NCBI RefSeq assembly: GCF_025291715.1
Contig: NZ_JAMBIZ010000002.1
Span: 62,001-126,000 of the forward strand
From: Metasolibacillus sp.
GTDB lineage: Bacteria; Bacillota; Bacilli; Bacillales_A; Planococcaceae
Direction: 5' to 3'
DNA length: 64,000 nucleotides
Below are positions 45,394 to 54,848 of the stretch, in pieces. Position 1 is the stretch's first letter. The number at the start of each line of letters is the position of its first letter. The notes beneath the pieces were generated by a model. The model searched no databases, was not told the origin of the DNA, and saw only the letters and a program-made list of their open reading frames with translations. The translations under genes and the position numbers were made by a program.

Positions 45394-46965
45394 TTATACA
45401 TTCAACTCCCCTGAATCCAATAAAAATGTACCATTTGTCATTTTTGTTAAAAGAGATGATTTCTTACCAATTTGAATATACGTACCAGGGTACGCTTCTT
45501 TCGTAATTTTAATTTCCTCTTTTCCAGCGTTGTGTAAATCATTAATGCTCACTTTAATTTCGTTATCTAAGCTTGCGACATATTTTTTTAATGCGTTGAT
45601 TTTTTGCTTCACTTGCTCGACAACAGCTGCTTGCTGACTATTTAATGTGCCCTGTGATGACAAAATTTTTTCCAATTGCGCCTCATATTTCACAATTTCA
45701 TCCTGCTCATTTTTCAATAGCTTCGCTTTTTCTTGAATGATTGCTTGCAGCTCTTTTTTATTGAATGTATTAATAATAAGCTCTGTTCTGCGTTCTAAGT
45801 GATTACCTGCAATAGCCGATACAATCATATCCTTCGCTGTTGCCGTTCCACCTATAATTTTCCCCTTGCGCTCATCTAAAAAAATAGAATTTGCTGATAA
45901 GTGCGAGCCTAACGAATAAGATCCAATATGAATTTCTCCATTGGCTTTCAAATTTGCTTCATTTACGTGCTTTATATATATATTTCCTCCAGCCTCGATT
46001 TCGGTTTCCCCTAAACCGAAAACGCCGCCACGAATGTAAATATCTCCCTCTAATGAACGAATAAGCTTAGCCCCTGTTATTCCTTCATTTGACTCAATGG
46101 AAATATCCCCTTTTGCGATAATGGAAAAACCGCTTTGTACAGTTCCTCGAACGGTTAAAGAGCCTTGAAAATCGATGTTGCCTGTTTCAATGCCGATATC
46201 ATTATTAATGGATAAATGATGGCTAATTGTTAACTGCCCTTGCACTTGACCTAATGCACCAGCATATTTAGAACGTAAAACAATTTTGCCATCCTCTTCT
46301 ACTTCATAAGCTGCTTTGCGATCATATTTTAAAGGTATATCCTTGCCGTGAGCAGCCACAATCGTTTCTCCAAAAATGGTTTGGCCATCAACTCCTGGCT
46401 GTGCCAATATTTTTTCACCGAGCCAGCTGTCCTCATGTATTTCAAAAATAAAATTCATTTCATAGTAATCGGCTTTCCCATCCTCTTGAATAACCGGTTT
46501 ACGTTCAGGTATTTCCAAATATGTAATTTTTGCATCCTCACCTTTAATTGGTGGTGTACCTTGTGCAATTAAATATGCTTTTGTTGGAACGATTTTTTCT
46601 ATTTGAATTGGTTGAATACCATGAACAATCTTTTTTTGCTGTAAAAGGCTTTCAATTTCAGCGATGAAGCGCTCACTATTTTGCTGTAATTCCTCTACAG
46701 TTTCATAAATAAAAAGTGAAGCCGACATATTATCACGCGCTACTTCAATTTCGATATTGGGCAGCCATATACCAATTTCAGTTGTCGTCTCACTTTCTGT
46801 TGCTAATACATTTTTTAATACAGCAAAATTAGTCAACTTGACACGTGGATGCGATCTCAAAATAGTATCAAAGTCCTTTAAAGAAAAACCCGATTTGATT
46901 GTGCGAATAAACACTTTTCCATTTTGCTCTGTCATTTCAAAATAATCATTCGTAAAAATAGACAC
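45394..46965 (-). CDS. FapA-like DUF342 protein
   Basis: 523 residues. The N-terminal 150 residues have no motif that I recognise. The middle is a beta-helix-like stack of repeats rich in GDI, GNI, GGNI (TGNIDFQGSLTVRGTVQSG, EGDIYIRGG), characteristic of FapA/DUF342 polymer-like domains. The C-terminal part is coiled coil (about 400-480). In other bacteria FapA relatives influence flagellar or cell-shape assembly; no flagellar genes are near, so the role is inferred weakly. It is transcribed toward the GDPD gene. Confidence 0.8.
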   Translation of the reverse strand: MSIFTNDYFEMTEQNGKVFIRTIKSGFSLKDFDTILRSHPRVKLTNFAVLKNVLATESETTTEIGIWLPNIEIEVARDNMSASLFIYETVEELQQNSERFIAEIESLLQQKKIVHGIQPIQIEKIVPTKAYLIAQGTPPIKGEDAKITYLEIPERKPVIQEDGKADYYEMNFIFEIHEDSWLGEKILAQPGVDGQTIFGETIVAAHGKDIPLKYDRKAAYEVEEDGKIVLRSKYAGALGQVQGQLTISHHLSINNDIGIETGNIDFQGSLTVRGTVQSGFSIIAKGDISIESNEGITGAKLIRSLEGDIYIRGGVFGLGETEIEAGGNIYIKHVNEANLKANGEIHIGSYSLGSHLSANSIFLDERKGKIIGGTATAKDMIVSAIAGNHLERRTELIINTFNKKELQAIIQEKAKLLKNEQDEIVKYEAQLEKILSSQGTLNSQQAAVVEQVKQKINALKKYVASLDNEIKVSINDLHNAGKEEIKITKEAYPGTYIQIGKKSSLLTKMTNGTFLLDSGELNV

Positions 46966-47328
46966 ATAATTCCTCCTTCCCCTTCTTATTTAGTATATAC
47001 AATAAACAAGCATTTGTTTAGTCGTTTTATAAAATTCTCAAAAAAACTAGAAAATTGTTAATTTTATTGCATTTAGATGGAATAAGCCATCTATCCTACT
47101 TAAAATAAGTTAAATAGATCGGAAAATAAACATAGGCCTTTTAACCTACCAGCATCAAAGATTTCATTATTTGTGAATAGAGCCTATATGCACTTGTTCA
47201 TACATACACCATGAAATCATTTGTTTTTGACATACAAAACACACGCTCATTTATCCGTAGCGAGAAACGAGCGTGCGCTTAATATATACATTTAATTATT
47301 TATAGCTCTCAAACAGCCATCTTCACAC
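46966..47328 (-). other. Intergenic region between spo0A and the fapA-like gene
   Basis: 363 bases without a gene. It holds the spo0A terminator at its right end and a small hairpin (AGATGG / CCATCT, 47075-47092). GATTTCAT (47160-47167) and ATGAAATC (47211-47218) can pair, as can ATAGGC (47132-47137) and GCCTAT (47182-47187), interleaved as in a pseudoknot; the match may be chance. Confidence 0.4.
47241..47276 (-). terminator. Terminator of spo0A
   Basis: CACGCTC (47242-47248) pairs with GAGCGTG (47269-47275), followed by a T-rich tract on the minus strand. It is 53 bases past the spo0A stop. Confidence 0.65.
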
Positions 47329-48126
47329 TCAGCTCGCCACTAACTCAATGCGAATTTTATCAGCAATCATGGCGATGAATTCTGAATTTGTTGGCTTCGA
47401 TTTTAGGTGGTGCACCGTATAACCAAACATTTCGGAAATCGATTCATAGTTCCCTCTATTCCATGCAACTTCGATAGCATGACGAATCGCACGCTCTACA
47501 CGTGATGGTGTTGTATTGAATTTTTCTGCGATATCTGGATATAAAATTTTCGTTACAGAGCTAAGTAGCTCGATATCGTAATAAACCATTTGAATCGCTT
47601 CACGTAAATAAACATAGCCTTTAATGTGTGCTGGCACGCCAATTTCTTTAATGATTGCTGTAATTGTCGTATCAAGCTGACGCTGGTCAACCTTTTGTGC
47701 ACCTTTCGGCTGTAGCACGCTCGTACGCTGTTGCTTTGTTGGCTCAGGTGCATGCTTCGCACATTGTAGAATTTTTTGCTCTAGCTGCTCGAATTCAAAA
47801 GGCTTCAGCATAAAGTAGGAAGCACCATAGTTTACTGCTTGCTTCATAACATCCTCTTGTCCAAAGGCTGTTAGCATAATAACTTGCATATTTTCTAAAC
47901 GATTATCGTTATATAAAGTCTCTAATACCGCTAAGCCGTCGAGATGTGGCATAATGATATCAAGCAACAAAACATCAGGTTGGACCTCTTCTAACATTTT
48001 AATGCATATTTTACCGTTTTGTGCAGTCGCAATTAATGCGATATGCGTATGATCTGTGAAATATGCTTCCATCGCTTTCAACAAATCTCGATTATCATCC
48101 GCAACTGCAATTTTTACTTTTGACAT
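47329..48126 (-). CDS. spo0A: Sporulation master regulator Spo0A
   Basis: 265 residues. A receiver domain (1-120) has Asp10, Asp11 and the phosphoacceptor Asp56 ([13 protein letters not shown]), with Thr in MLTAFGQ and Lys in FMLKPFEF. The effector domain contains the Spo0A-specific recognition helix region [21 protein letters not shown] and the transcription-activating [13 protein letters not shown] end. It starts sporulation after phosphorelay. AAGGGGG is 8 bases before the ATG. It is 397 bases downstream of spoIVB as in Bacillus, with 0A-like boxes upstream. Confidence 0.98.
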   Translation of the reverse strand: MSKVKIAVADDNRDLLKAMEAYFTDHTHIALIATAQNGKICIKMLEEVQPDVLLLDIIMPHLDGLAVLETLYNDNRLENMQVIMLTAFGQEDVMKQAVNYGASYFMLKPFEFEQLEQKILQCAKHAPEPTKQQRTSVLQPKGAQKVDQRQLDTTITAIIKEIGVPAHIKGYVYLREAIQMVYYDIELLSSVTKILYPDIAEKFNTTPSRVERAIRHAIEVAWNRGNYESISEMFGYTVHHLKSKPTNSEFIAMIADKIRIELVAS

Positions 48127-48197
48127 TTATAAAGCCCCCTTAAATAATTAATTTCTACAGTTTCCCCTATCAGTTACACCGAGGCGTAATTGCGACT

Positions 48198-48224
48198 AGA
48201 TTTTTTTTAAGCTTGAAAAAATCT
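48198..48224 (-). other. AT-rich hairpin in the spo0A leader
   Basis: AGATTTTTT / AAAAAATCT with a 9-base loop, 72-98 bases before the spo0A start. It could fold in mRNA or simply be a sequence-biased repeat. Confidence 0.45.
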
Positions 48225-48242
48225 GTGACATCCGCCAGAAGT

Positions 48243-48305
48243 TTTATCATGATTCAGCGGACGTTTAGACACTTGTCGCAGAAAAAATTGCTGAATCATG
48301 ATAAA
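48243..48305. repeat. 16-bp perfect inverted repeat upstream of spo0A
   Basis: TTTATCATGATTCAGC (48243-48258) and its exact complement GCTGAATCATGATAAA (48290-48305) enclose 31 bases containing TGTCGCA (48274-48280), one base off the Spo0A box TGTCGAA. Confidence 0.85.
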
Positions 48306-48342
48306 TAATCCCAATTTGATTATGGAGTACCGCTTTTGAGTT

Positions 48343-48349
48343 TTCGACA
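48343..48349. promoter_or_regulatory. Spo0A box (0A box)
   Basis: TTCGACA, the complement of the exact consensus TGTCGAA, 217 bases upstream of spo0A, in the expected autoregulatory region. Confidence 0.6.
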
Positions 48350-48481
48350 TATTTAATAAAAACCCTTTATTATGTATGAAAAATAAACATGAAGTTATAT
48401 AAATTCCTTATATAGTGACAAAAAGCTACCTTTTTCCACAAATTACGAAACCATTCCTTGTTATTTTATCAGAAAAATTTG

Positions 48482-48518
48482 TAAAAGACTATACCCGAAA
48501 GAATTGGTATAGTCTTTT
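48482..48518 (-). terminator. Terminator of spoIVB
   Basis: AAAAGACTATACC / GGTATAGTCTTTT, a 13-bp perfect stem with an 11-base loop just past the spoIVB stop. Confidence 0.85.
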
Positions 48519-48523
48519 AGTCC

Positions 48524-49450
48524 TTATTTTGGTGATTTTTTTAGCATTTCTCCTATCGACAAAGCAGCACCTTTTGCAGGATGTTCGACAAACATATGCG
48601 TTACCGCACCGACAAAACGGTCATTTTGAATGATTGGGCTACCGCTCATTCCTTGTAAAATGCCGCCTGTTTTACTTAATAATTTAGGGTCAGTTACGCG
48701 AAATACAATATTGGCTCCATCAACTTTATCAATGGTAATTGCAAATTTTTCAACTTTTTCGCCTTCAATCGCTGTCAGCATTTGCGCTTCACCGCGCTTT
48801 ATTTCTGAATCATGCATAATTTCCAATGGCTGTCGCAAACTTTGTGATAAACCTTGTTCCCATTCTCCAAATACGCCATAAACATTGTTAAACAAAACGT
48901 TACCTAGTCGCTGCCGATCCTTATTTACAATCGAAATTTTATAACCAGGCTGACCAGGTTCACTTTTTTTCACCTGTGAAATGGAAGCTAAAAAAATGGC
49001 GCCGTCAATAAATGGAGGTGGCGTTGTCAATGCACTGTCAACAATTTGATGGCCAAGCGCTCCATATTCGTTCGTTGTAGGGTCAAGAAATGTCAAAGTT
49101 CCAATGCCATCTGTTTCATCTTTTAAAAAGGGCAACACATTTTGTATTTCTTCGCTTGTTAAGTTTAAAACTTTCTCTTTGTTCGCACGTTCAATGCGCA
49201 ATGCTGATGGCTCTTTAATTTCAGCAAATTGCTGTATTTGATTAATCTCTTGCTCATCAACTGCGAGCACTTTATCACCTTGCTTTAACCATTCGCCATT
49301 TGGTAAAAGTATGTCATGTGATACGTAAATAAAGGGTAGTTTTAACTGAATACCAATTGATTGCCCCATTGGTATGAGTTCCTTTGCAGATACTTGCACA
49401 GGAATCAAAATAAAGAAAATAACGAGTAAAAGATTACGCAAATGGCACAT
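48524..49450 (-). CDS. spoIVB: SpoIVB intercompartmental signalling peptidase (short form)
   Basis: 308 residues. The S55-family core has the catalytic His in YGALGHQIV, the Asp in RVTDPKLLSKTGG and the Ser in GMSGSPII, the same triad as B. subtilis SpoIVB. An N-terminal membrane segment precedes a reduced PDZ-like region (LKQGDKVLAVDEQEINQIQQF). In B. subtilis the protein is 426 residues; about 90 N-terminal residues and parts of the PDZ region are missing here. It is secreted from the forespore and activates sigma-K processing. GGAGGTGA lies 7 bases before ATG; a sigma-G-like promoter is upstream. Confidence 0.93.
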   Translation of the reverse strand: MCHLRNLLLVIFFILIPVQVSAKELIPMGQSIGIQLKLPFIYVSHDILLPNGEWLKQGDKVLAVDEQEINQIQQFAEIKEPSALRIERANKEKVLNLTSEEIQNVLPFLKDETDGIGTLTFLDPTTNEYGALGHQIVDSALTTPPPFIDGAIFLASISQVKKSEPGQPGYKISIVNKDRQRLGNVLFNNVYGVFGEWEQGLSQSLRQPLEIMHDSEIKRGEAQMLTAIEGEKVEKFAITIDKVDGANIVFRVTDPKLLSKTGGILQGMSGSPIIQNDRFVGAVTHMFVEHPAKGAALSIGEMLKKSPK

Positions 49451-49480
49451 TTCGTTGTCACCTCCTTTTCATCTTACCGA

Positions 49481-49510
49481 TACTATGTGCGGACTTTTCA
49501 TGAGTTATGA
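49481..49510 (-). promoter_or_regulatory. Probable sigma-G promoter of spoIVB
   Basis: Minus strand TCATA (49506-49510), 18 bases, CATAGTA (49481-49487); the sigma-G pattern is GHATR-N18-CATWHTA. One mismatch in each box. spoIVB is sigma-G-driven in B. subtilis. Confidence 0.6.
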
Positions 49511-49522
49511 ACGGTAAATATT

Positions 49523-49529
49523 TGTCGAA
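49523..49529. promoter_or_regulatory. 0A box-like sequence upstream of spoIVB
   Basis: TGTCGAA exact, about 75 bases upstream of spoIVB. A short motif that occurs by chance often. Confidence 0.25.
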
Positions 49530-49533
49530 ACAA

Positions 49534-49578
49534 AAGCTGTCTGAAAAGCAAGCTAACGCTTGGCGTCTCTGACAGCTC
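49534..49578 (-). terminator. Hairpin with CTGTCTGAAAAG motif, probable recN terminator
   Basis: AGCTGTC (49535-49541) pairs with GACAGCT (49571-49577), with an inner GCAAGC / GCTTGG-type stem, followed by TTTTGTTT on the minus strand. Confidence 0.6.
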
Positions 49579-49655
49579 TTAACGATTTTATTGAAATATA
49601 AGCCAATTGGAAAAATGAATATACTGGATTCAGTAGCATTTACTCACTACGATTA

Positions 49656-49682
49656 GGAGCTGCCTGAAAATCAGACAGCTCC
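49656..49682 (-). terminator. Second hairpin after recN
   Basis: GGAGCTG / CAGCTCC with inner CTGA / TCAG, immediately past the recN stop. It has no T run on the minus strand, so termination probably occurs at the next hairpin. Confidence 0.5.
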
Positions 49683-49691
49683 TTAAAAAAT

Positions 49692-51383
49692 TTATAGCAT
49701 TGCTCGTTTTCTTGTATCTGCAATTTCTACAAGTTCCTGTGCATGCTGCAATGTTAAATCGGTAATTTCCGCACCACTCATCATGCGGCTTACTTCCTCA
49801 ATACGGGCACGTTCTTTAATTTCCGTCACCGTTGTAAATGTACGGTCATGCTCAACTTGCTTTTTAATTAAATAATGCTGATCGGCCATCGCAGCCACCT
49901 GTGGTAAATGTGAAATGCAAAGCACTTGTGAATGAATGGAGATTGCCGCAATTTTTTCAGCAATCGCCTGTGCTACACGCCCACTTACACCTGTATCGAC
50001 CTCATCGAAAATAATCGATGTAATGCCGTTTGTTGAAGAAAAGATTGTTTTTAATGCCAGCATCATACGCGACAACTCACCGCCTGAAGCAATTTTTGGC
50101 AACGATTTCGGTGGCTCGCCTACATTTGTTGAAATGTAGAATGCGACATAATCTTTCCCATATGCATCAAATGTATCCAAGGATTCAAATTTAACGATAA
50201 ATTTCGCCTTTTCCATATGTAACACACGCAATTGCTCCATAATCGCTTCACTTAAAAGCACCGCATGCTTTTTACGAATCGCAGTTAATTGCTCTGCTAG
50301 CTGCTGTAGCTCTACTTCCATTTGACGCAAACGTTGCTCATTTTTTTGAATGGTTTCGTCATGATTCATTAGCTGCATTAACTCCTCAGAAATTTTATCA
50401 TAATAGGCTAAAATTTCTTCAACAGTCGTGCCATATTTACGCTTCATCGTTTGATACTGTGCCAAACGTTGCTCAACCTCGTTTAAGCGCCCTGCATCAA
50501 ATTCCAATTCATCCAATACATTTTTTATTTGATAGCTGGCATCCTGCAATGCATAAAAGCTTGTTGTCACTGCCTCTGCCGCTTCTTTAAATTGCTCATC
50601 TAATGAAGCGATATCATCAAGTGCTGACATCGCATTGCCAATATAATCTAAGCCATGCTGCTCAGCTGAAATCGCCTCATAGGCGATGCTTGCACGCTCA
50701 AAAATTTTATGGAAATTCATTAAGCGCAAGCGCTCTTCAGTGAGTGTCTCTTCCTCGCCAAGCTTTAGCCCTGCGTCTTCAAGCTCATTCATTTGAAATT
50801 GGTATAAATCAATGCGCTGTGCCATTCGTTGCTCATCTAAGCTAAGTGCAGCAACTTCACGCTTCAAATTGCGATAAGCTTCATATTTTTCACTATAGAT
50901 TGTTAAAACGGGCGCAAGCTCATCCTGCGCAAAATGGTCTAATAAATGAATATGCTGCTTTTCATCCATCAGCTCTTGATTTTCATGCTGACCATGTATA
51001 TCAATTAAGCTGCCACCAATTTCACGCAAAACATTTGTCGGAACAAGCTTGCCATTAATGCGACAAACGCTTTTGCCGTTATCATTAATATCACGACGTA
51101 AAATAATGGTACCATCCTCAAATTCAATCCCAGCTTCATCAAGCTTTGCAAAAACCGGATGGTGATCATCCATAATATGAAAGAGACCACCAAGTTCTGC
51201 TTTTCTTGCGCCATGACGGATAAATTCCTGTGAGGCACGACCACCTGCAAGTAAATGCACAGCATCAATAATAATGGACTTACCAGCACCCGTTTCACCT
51301 GTTAAAACAGTTAAACCATCCGCAAAGCTTACTGTTAAATCATCAATAATCGCAAAATTGCGAATACTTATCTCTCTTAGCAA
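49692..51383 (-). CDS. recN: DNA repair ATPase RecN
   Basis: 563 residues. SMC-like layout: Walker A in TGETGAGKSIIIDAVHLL near the start, two long coiled-coil arms, and a C-terminal ABC signature (KIASGGELSRMMLALK) with Walker B (SIIFDEVDTGVSG). It joins DNA ends at double-strand breaks. I take TTG 51383 as start (MLLREISIRNFAIIDDL), which matches the B. subtilis N-terminus; a GTG at 51392 has no room for a ribosome site. It follows ahrC by 12 bases. Confidence 0.96.
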   Translation of the reverse strand: MLREISIRNFAIIDDLTVSFADGLTVLTGETGAGKSIIIDAVHLLAGGRASQEFIRHGARKAELGGLFHIMDDHHPVFAKLDEAGIEFEDGTIILRRDINDNGKSVCRINGKLVPTNVLREIGGSLIDIHGQHENQELMDEKQHIHLLDHFAQDELAPVLTIYSEKYEAYRNLKREVAALSLDEQRMAQRIDLYQFQMNELEDAGLKLGEEETLTEERLRLMNFHKIFERASIAYEAISAEQHGLDYIGNAMSALDDIASLDEQFKEAAEAVTTSFYALQDASYQIKNVLDELEFDAGRLNEVEQRLAQYQTMKRKYGTTVEEILAYYDKISEELMQLMNHDETIQKNEQRLRQMEVELQQLAEQLTAIRKKHAVLLSEAIMEQLRVLHMEKAKFIVKFESLDTFDAYGKDYVAFYISTNVGEPPKSLPKIASGGELSRMMLALKTIFSSTNGITSIIFDEVDTGVSGRVAQAIAEKIAAISIHSQVLCISHLPQVAAMADQHYLIKKQVEHDRTFTTVTEIKERARIEEVSRMMSGAEITDLTLQHAQELVEIADTRKRAML

Positions 51384-51395
51384 AAAATCCACCTC

Positions 51396-51845
51396 TTATA
51401 GCATATCTAATAAACGCTCTTTAATCATTTCTCGATCTGCCTCTGTTCGACAAATAAGTAAAATCGTATCATCCCCAGAAATTGTACCTAATAGCTCGTC
51501 CCAATCTAAATGATCAAGCAAGGAAGCGATAGCATTGGCATTCCCTGGTAACGCTTTGACCACTAAAAAATGTGACGCACCATCAATGCTAACAAAGGCA
51601 TCCGCTAATGCACGACGCAGCTTTTGAATTGGATTAAAACGTTGATCTGCGGGCAAGCTATATTTGTATCGACCATCCTGCATTGGCACTTTTACAAGAT
51701 GTAGCTCTTTAATATCGCGTGATACGGTTGCCTGCGTTACATTGTAGCCCGCATTTTTTAAATGCATAACTAAATCATCCTGTGTTTCAATTTCATTATT
51801 TGTAATAATATCGCGAATTCGAATATGGCGTTGACCTTTATTCAA
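51396..51845 (-). CDS. argR: Arginine repressor/activator AhrC (ArgR)
   Basis: 149 residues. A winged helix ([17 protein letters not shown]) and a C-terminal oligomerisation and arginine-binding domain ([13 protein letters not shown]). In the presence of arginine it represses synthesis and activates degradation genes. The TTG start at 51845 gives [13 protein letters not shown], which aligns with B. subtilis AhrC; GAGGTG is 7 bases upstream. The ARG-box-like pair before argG at 14 kb is a probable target. Confidence 0.95.
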   Translation of the reverse strand: MNKGQRHIRIRDIITNNEIETQDDLVMHLKNAGYNVTQATVSRDIKELHLVKVPMQDGRYKYSLPADQRFNPIQKLRRALADAFVSIDGASHFLVVKALPGNANAIASLLDHLDWDELLGTISGDDTILLICRTEADREMIKERLLDML

Positions 51846-51918
51846 TTTCCTCACCTCTTATGAATAATTATGTATTTGTATTAATAACACTACCACTTCA
51901 TCCAAAAAAGTACAAGAA

Positions 51919-51972
51919 AAATAGGCATAGACAACTCAAAATGCTACTGCATATTGATGCCTCTACCTATTT
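51919..51972 (-). terminator. Possible terminator of tlyA
   Basis: Complementary AAATA...GGCAT and ATGCC...TATTT segments with a bulge, then TTTTTC on the minus strand. Confidence 0.45.
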
Positions 51973-51978
51973 CCATCA

Positions 51979-52803
51979 TTATGTGGCCTTTAATTCATAG
52001 TGAGCTTGTGTGACAATTTGCTCAAAATCAGTGAAAGCCTCAATTGTTTGCCCATCTTGCGGATTAACAAGATGGAATAAAAATTCAATATTCCCTTCTC
52101 CACCGGTAATTGGTGAATAGGAGGCATTCTTTACTACAAAGCCAACATTCGTCGCCATTTGTGCCGTTTGTTGCAACACCTCTAAATGAATTTTCGCATC
52201 ACGCACGATACCCTTTTTACCAACGTTTTCTTTACCAGCCTCAAACTGCGGCTTTACTAAAGCCATCACATCGCCACCAGGTAGCAAAATCGTTTTTAAT
52301 ACAGGTAATATTAAAGATAAGGAAATAAAGGATACATCAATTGTTGCAAAATCAGGCAAGCCTTCTACTAAATCTTCAGGCTTTGTATAACGGAAATTTG
52401 TTTTTTCCATGACCGTTACGCGCTCATCTGAACGGATTTTCCAAGCTAACTGATTGGAGCCTACGTCTAATGCATAGCAATGACGCGCTCCATTTTGTAA
52501 TGCACAGTCTGTAAAACCACCCGTTGAGGAACCAATATCTAGCATTAATTTGCCTTCGACCGATAGCTCAAATACTTCAAGTGCTTTTTCAAGCTTTAGC
52601 CCGCCACGACTGACATATTTTAATTGCGATCCCTTCACTTGCAGCGGTGCATCAACAGCAATTTTTTCGCCTGCCTTATCGATGCGCTCCTCGTTTGTAT
52701 AAACGAGTCCAGCCATAATGGAGCGCTTCGCCTTTTCACGCGTTTCACAAAACCCACGCTCCACTAATAAAATATCTACACGTTCTTTCGGTTGTTTTGT
52801 CAT
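51979..52803 (-). CDS. tlyA: TlyA-family rRNA 2'-O-methyltransferase (YqxC)
   Basis: 274 residues. An S4 RNA-binding domain ([25 protein letters not shown]) precedes an FtsJ-like methyltransferase with [19 protein letters not shown] as its AdoMet motif and [17 protein letters not shown]. Members methylate rRNA; many are mis-named haemolysins. It overlaps the dxs end by 4 bases, so translation is coupled. Confidence 0.93.
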   Translation of the reverse strand: MTKQPKERVDILLVERGFCETREKAKRSIMAGLVYTNEERIDKAGEKIAVDAPLQVKGSQLKYVSRGGLKLEKALEVFELSVEGKLMLDIGSSTGGFTDCALQNGARHCYALDVGSNQLAWKIRSDERVTVMEKTNFRYTKPEDLVEGLPDFATIDVSFISLSLILPVLKTILLPGGDVMALVKPQFEAGKENVGKKGIVRDAKIHLEVLQQTAQMATNVGFVVKNASYSPITGGEGNIEFLFHLVNPQDGQTIEAFTDFEQIVTQAHYELKAT

Positions 52804-54701
52804 ACAGTTTTCAAACTTTCCTGCTGCTTTAATTGGATAAGCTTTTCGATACGCTGTATTGCCTCTTCAGCTGTTACACCGATTTCCGCTAATAATTCGT
52901 CTACATTGCCATGCTCAATAAATTCATCTGGAATTCCGATACGATCAATTAGTGTACTGTAACGATGATTCGCAGCAAACTCTAACACAGCACTGCCAAA
53001 GCCACCTTGTAATACAGCCTCTTCAATCGTTAAAATCGGCATATTTTCTTGCATGAACTCATGTAGCATCGCTGTATCTAACGGTTTGATAAAGCGTGCG
53101 TTAACAATTTTCACGCTTATACCTTGCTGCGCTAATGCCTCTGCCGCTTCAAACGCCATTGGAATCGTTGTACCAAATGTTAAAATGGCTGCATCTGTTC
53201 CTTCACGTAACACTTCCCACGTACCGATTGGAATCGCTACCATTTCTTCATCAAGCGGCACACCAATACCGTTGCCACGTGGATAACGTAGCGCGATTGG
53301 TCCATCATTATATTCAAGCGCTGTTTTCACCATATGTTGCCCTTCATTCTCATCCTTTGGCATCATTAACACCATATTCGGGATATGACGTAAAAAGGCA
53401 ATATCGAATACGCCTTGGTGTGTTTCACCATCTGCACCAACTAAGCCTGCACGGTCAATGCCGATAAAGACATTTAAGTTTGGCCTTGCAATATCATGTA
53501 ACACTTGGTCATATGCACGCTGTAAAAATGTTGAGTAAATCGCTAAAAATGGCTTCATTTCCTGTGTTGCTAACCCTGCTGCCATCGTCGCTGCATGTTG
53601 CTCTGCAATGCCGACATCAAAGAAGCGTTCAGGGAAATCACGTTGAATGCTTTCTAGCTTCGAACCGACAGGCATAGCAGGCGTAATCGCCACAATGCGC
53701 TCATCTGTTTCCATACATTTATGAACAGATTGTGCAATTAAGCTACTCCATGCCGGACCTGCTGTAGCAGATTTCACAAAAGCACCTGTCTCCATTTTAT
53801 ATGGGCCCGTTCCATGCCAAGTACCAACTGTATCATCTTCGGCAGGCTTATAGCCCTTGCCCTTTTTTGTAATGACATGTACAAGCACAGGACCTTTTAC
53901 TTTTTTCGCATAGTCTAATGTTTTTTCAAGCGCTTCAAAATCATGACCGTCAATTGGTCCTAAATATTTAAAGCCTAGCTCCTCGAAAAAGACACCAGAT
54001 ACGACTAAATATTTTAAGCTATCTTTCACTTTTTCCGCCGTTTGTGCAAGTTTCCCACCGACAACAGGAATTTTATTCATTAACGATTCAAGCTCTTCCT
54101 TCGCTTTTGAATATTCCTTTGCTGTACGCAGGCGACCTAACACATTGTGCAATGCACCAACATTTGGTGCAATGGACATTTCATTATCATTTAAAATGAC
54201 AATCATATTCGTTTTTTCATGACCGATATGATTTAATGCCTCTAATGCCATACCACCTGTTAATGCACCATCACCGATAATTGGAATGACATAATTTTTA
54301 TCCTTTTTAATATCTCGAGCAGCAGCCATTCCCATCGCAGCTGATAAAGATGTTGAGCTGTGCCCCGTTTCCCATTCATCATGCTCACTTTCAACACGCT
54401 TTGGGAAACCGCATAAACCTTTAAATTGACGTAATGTATCAAACTCTCCAGCACGTCCTGTTAAAATTTTATGAACGTATGCTTGATGTCCTACATCCCA
54501 TAAAAATTTATCCTTTGGGCTATTAAACGTTTTATGCAACGCAATTGTTAGCTCTACAACACCTAAATTCGGCCCAATATGTCCTCCTGTGACAGAGCAC
54601 TTTTCTATTAGAAATGAGCGAATGTCAGAAGCTAATGCTTCCAGCTGCTGCTGATTCAAATTTTTCAAAAAGGATGGATTAGTTATTTTAGTTAAATCCA
54701 C
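52800..54701 (-). CDS. dxs: 1-deoxy-D-xylulose-5-phosphate synthase
   Basis: 632 residues. Thiamine-diphosphate enzyme: [20 protein letters not shown], the [18 protein letters not shown] metal-binding motif, and [26 protein letters not shown]. It condenses pyruvate and glyceraldehyde-3-phosphate, the first step of the MEP isoprenoid route. The GTG at 54701 gives [15 protein letters not shown], like the B. subtilis N-terminus; the GTG at 54710 is too near AAGGTG. Next gene downstream is tlyA. Confidence 0.96.
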   Translation of the reverse strand: MDLTKITNPSFLKNLNQQQLEALASDIRSFLIEKCSVTGGHIGPNLGVVELTIALHKTFNSPKDKFLWDVGHQAYVHKILTGRAGEFDTLRQFKGLCGFPKRVESEHDEWETGHSSTSLSAAMGMAAARDIKKDKNYVIPIIGDGALTGGMALEALNHIGHEKTNMIVILNDNEMSIAPNVGALHNVLGRLRTAKEYSKAKEELESLMNKIPVVGGKLAQTAEKVKDSLKYLVVSGVFFEELGFKYLGPIDGHDFEALEKTLDYAKKVKGPVLVHVITKKGKGYKPAEDDTVGTWHGTGPYKMETGAFVKSATAGPAWSSLIAQSVHKCMETDERIVAITPAMPVGSKLESIQRDFPERFFDVGIAEQHAATMAAGLATQEMKPFLAIYSTFLQRAYDQVLHDIARPNLNVFIGIDRAGLVGADGETHQGVFDIAFLRHIPNMVLMMPKDENEGQHMVKTALEYNDGPIALRYPRGNGIGVPLDEEMVAIPIGTWEVLREGTDAAILTFGTTIPMAFEAAEALAQQGISVKIVNARFIKPLDTAMLHEFMQENMPILTIEEAVLQGGFGSAVLEFAANHRYSTLIDRIGIPDEFIEHGNVDELLAEIGVTAEEAIQRIEKLIQLKQQESLKTV

Positions 54702-54848
54702 CTCATCCACACACCTTTACATTTAAATATTCACCGTATTGTGATTTCTCTATTATAACAGTGTCCTTTGCCCATGTCATAAAAAACGCTGTTTTTCTAC
54801 AATGACAGACAATTTGCTTTCTTCAAAGCCCGCAAAACATCGTACCAT

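Noticed and set aside
46966..47328. c-di-GMP riboswitch before the FapA-like gene
   Set aside because: Conserved GEMM core sequence and tetraloop receptor pattern were not found.
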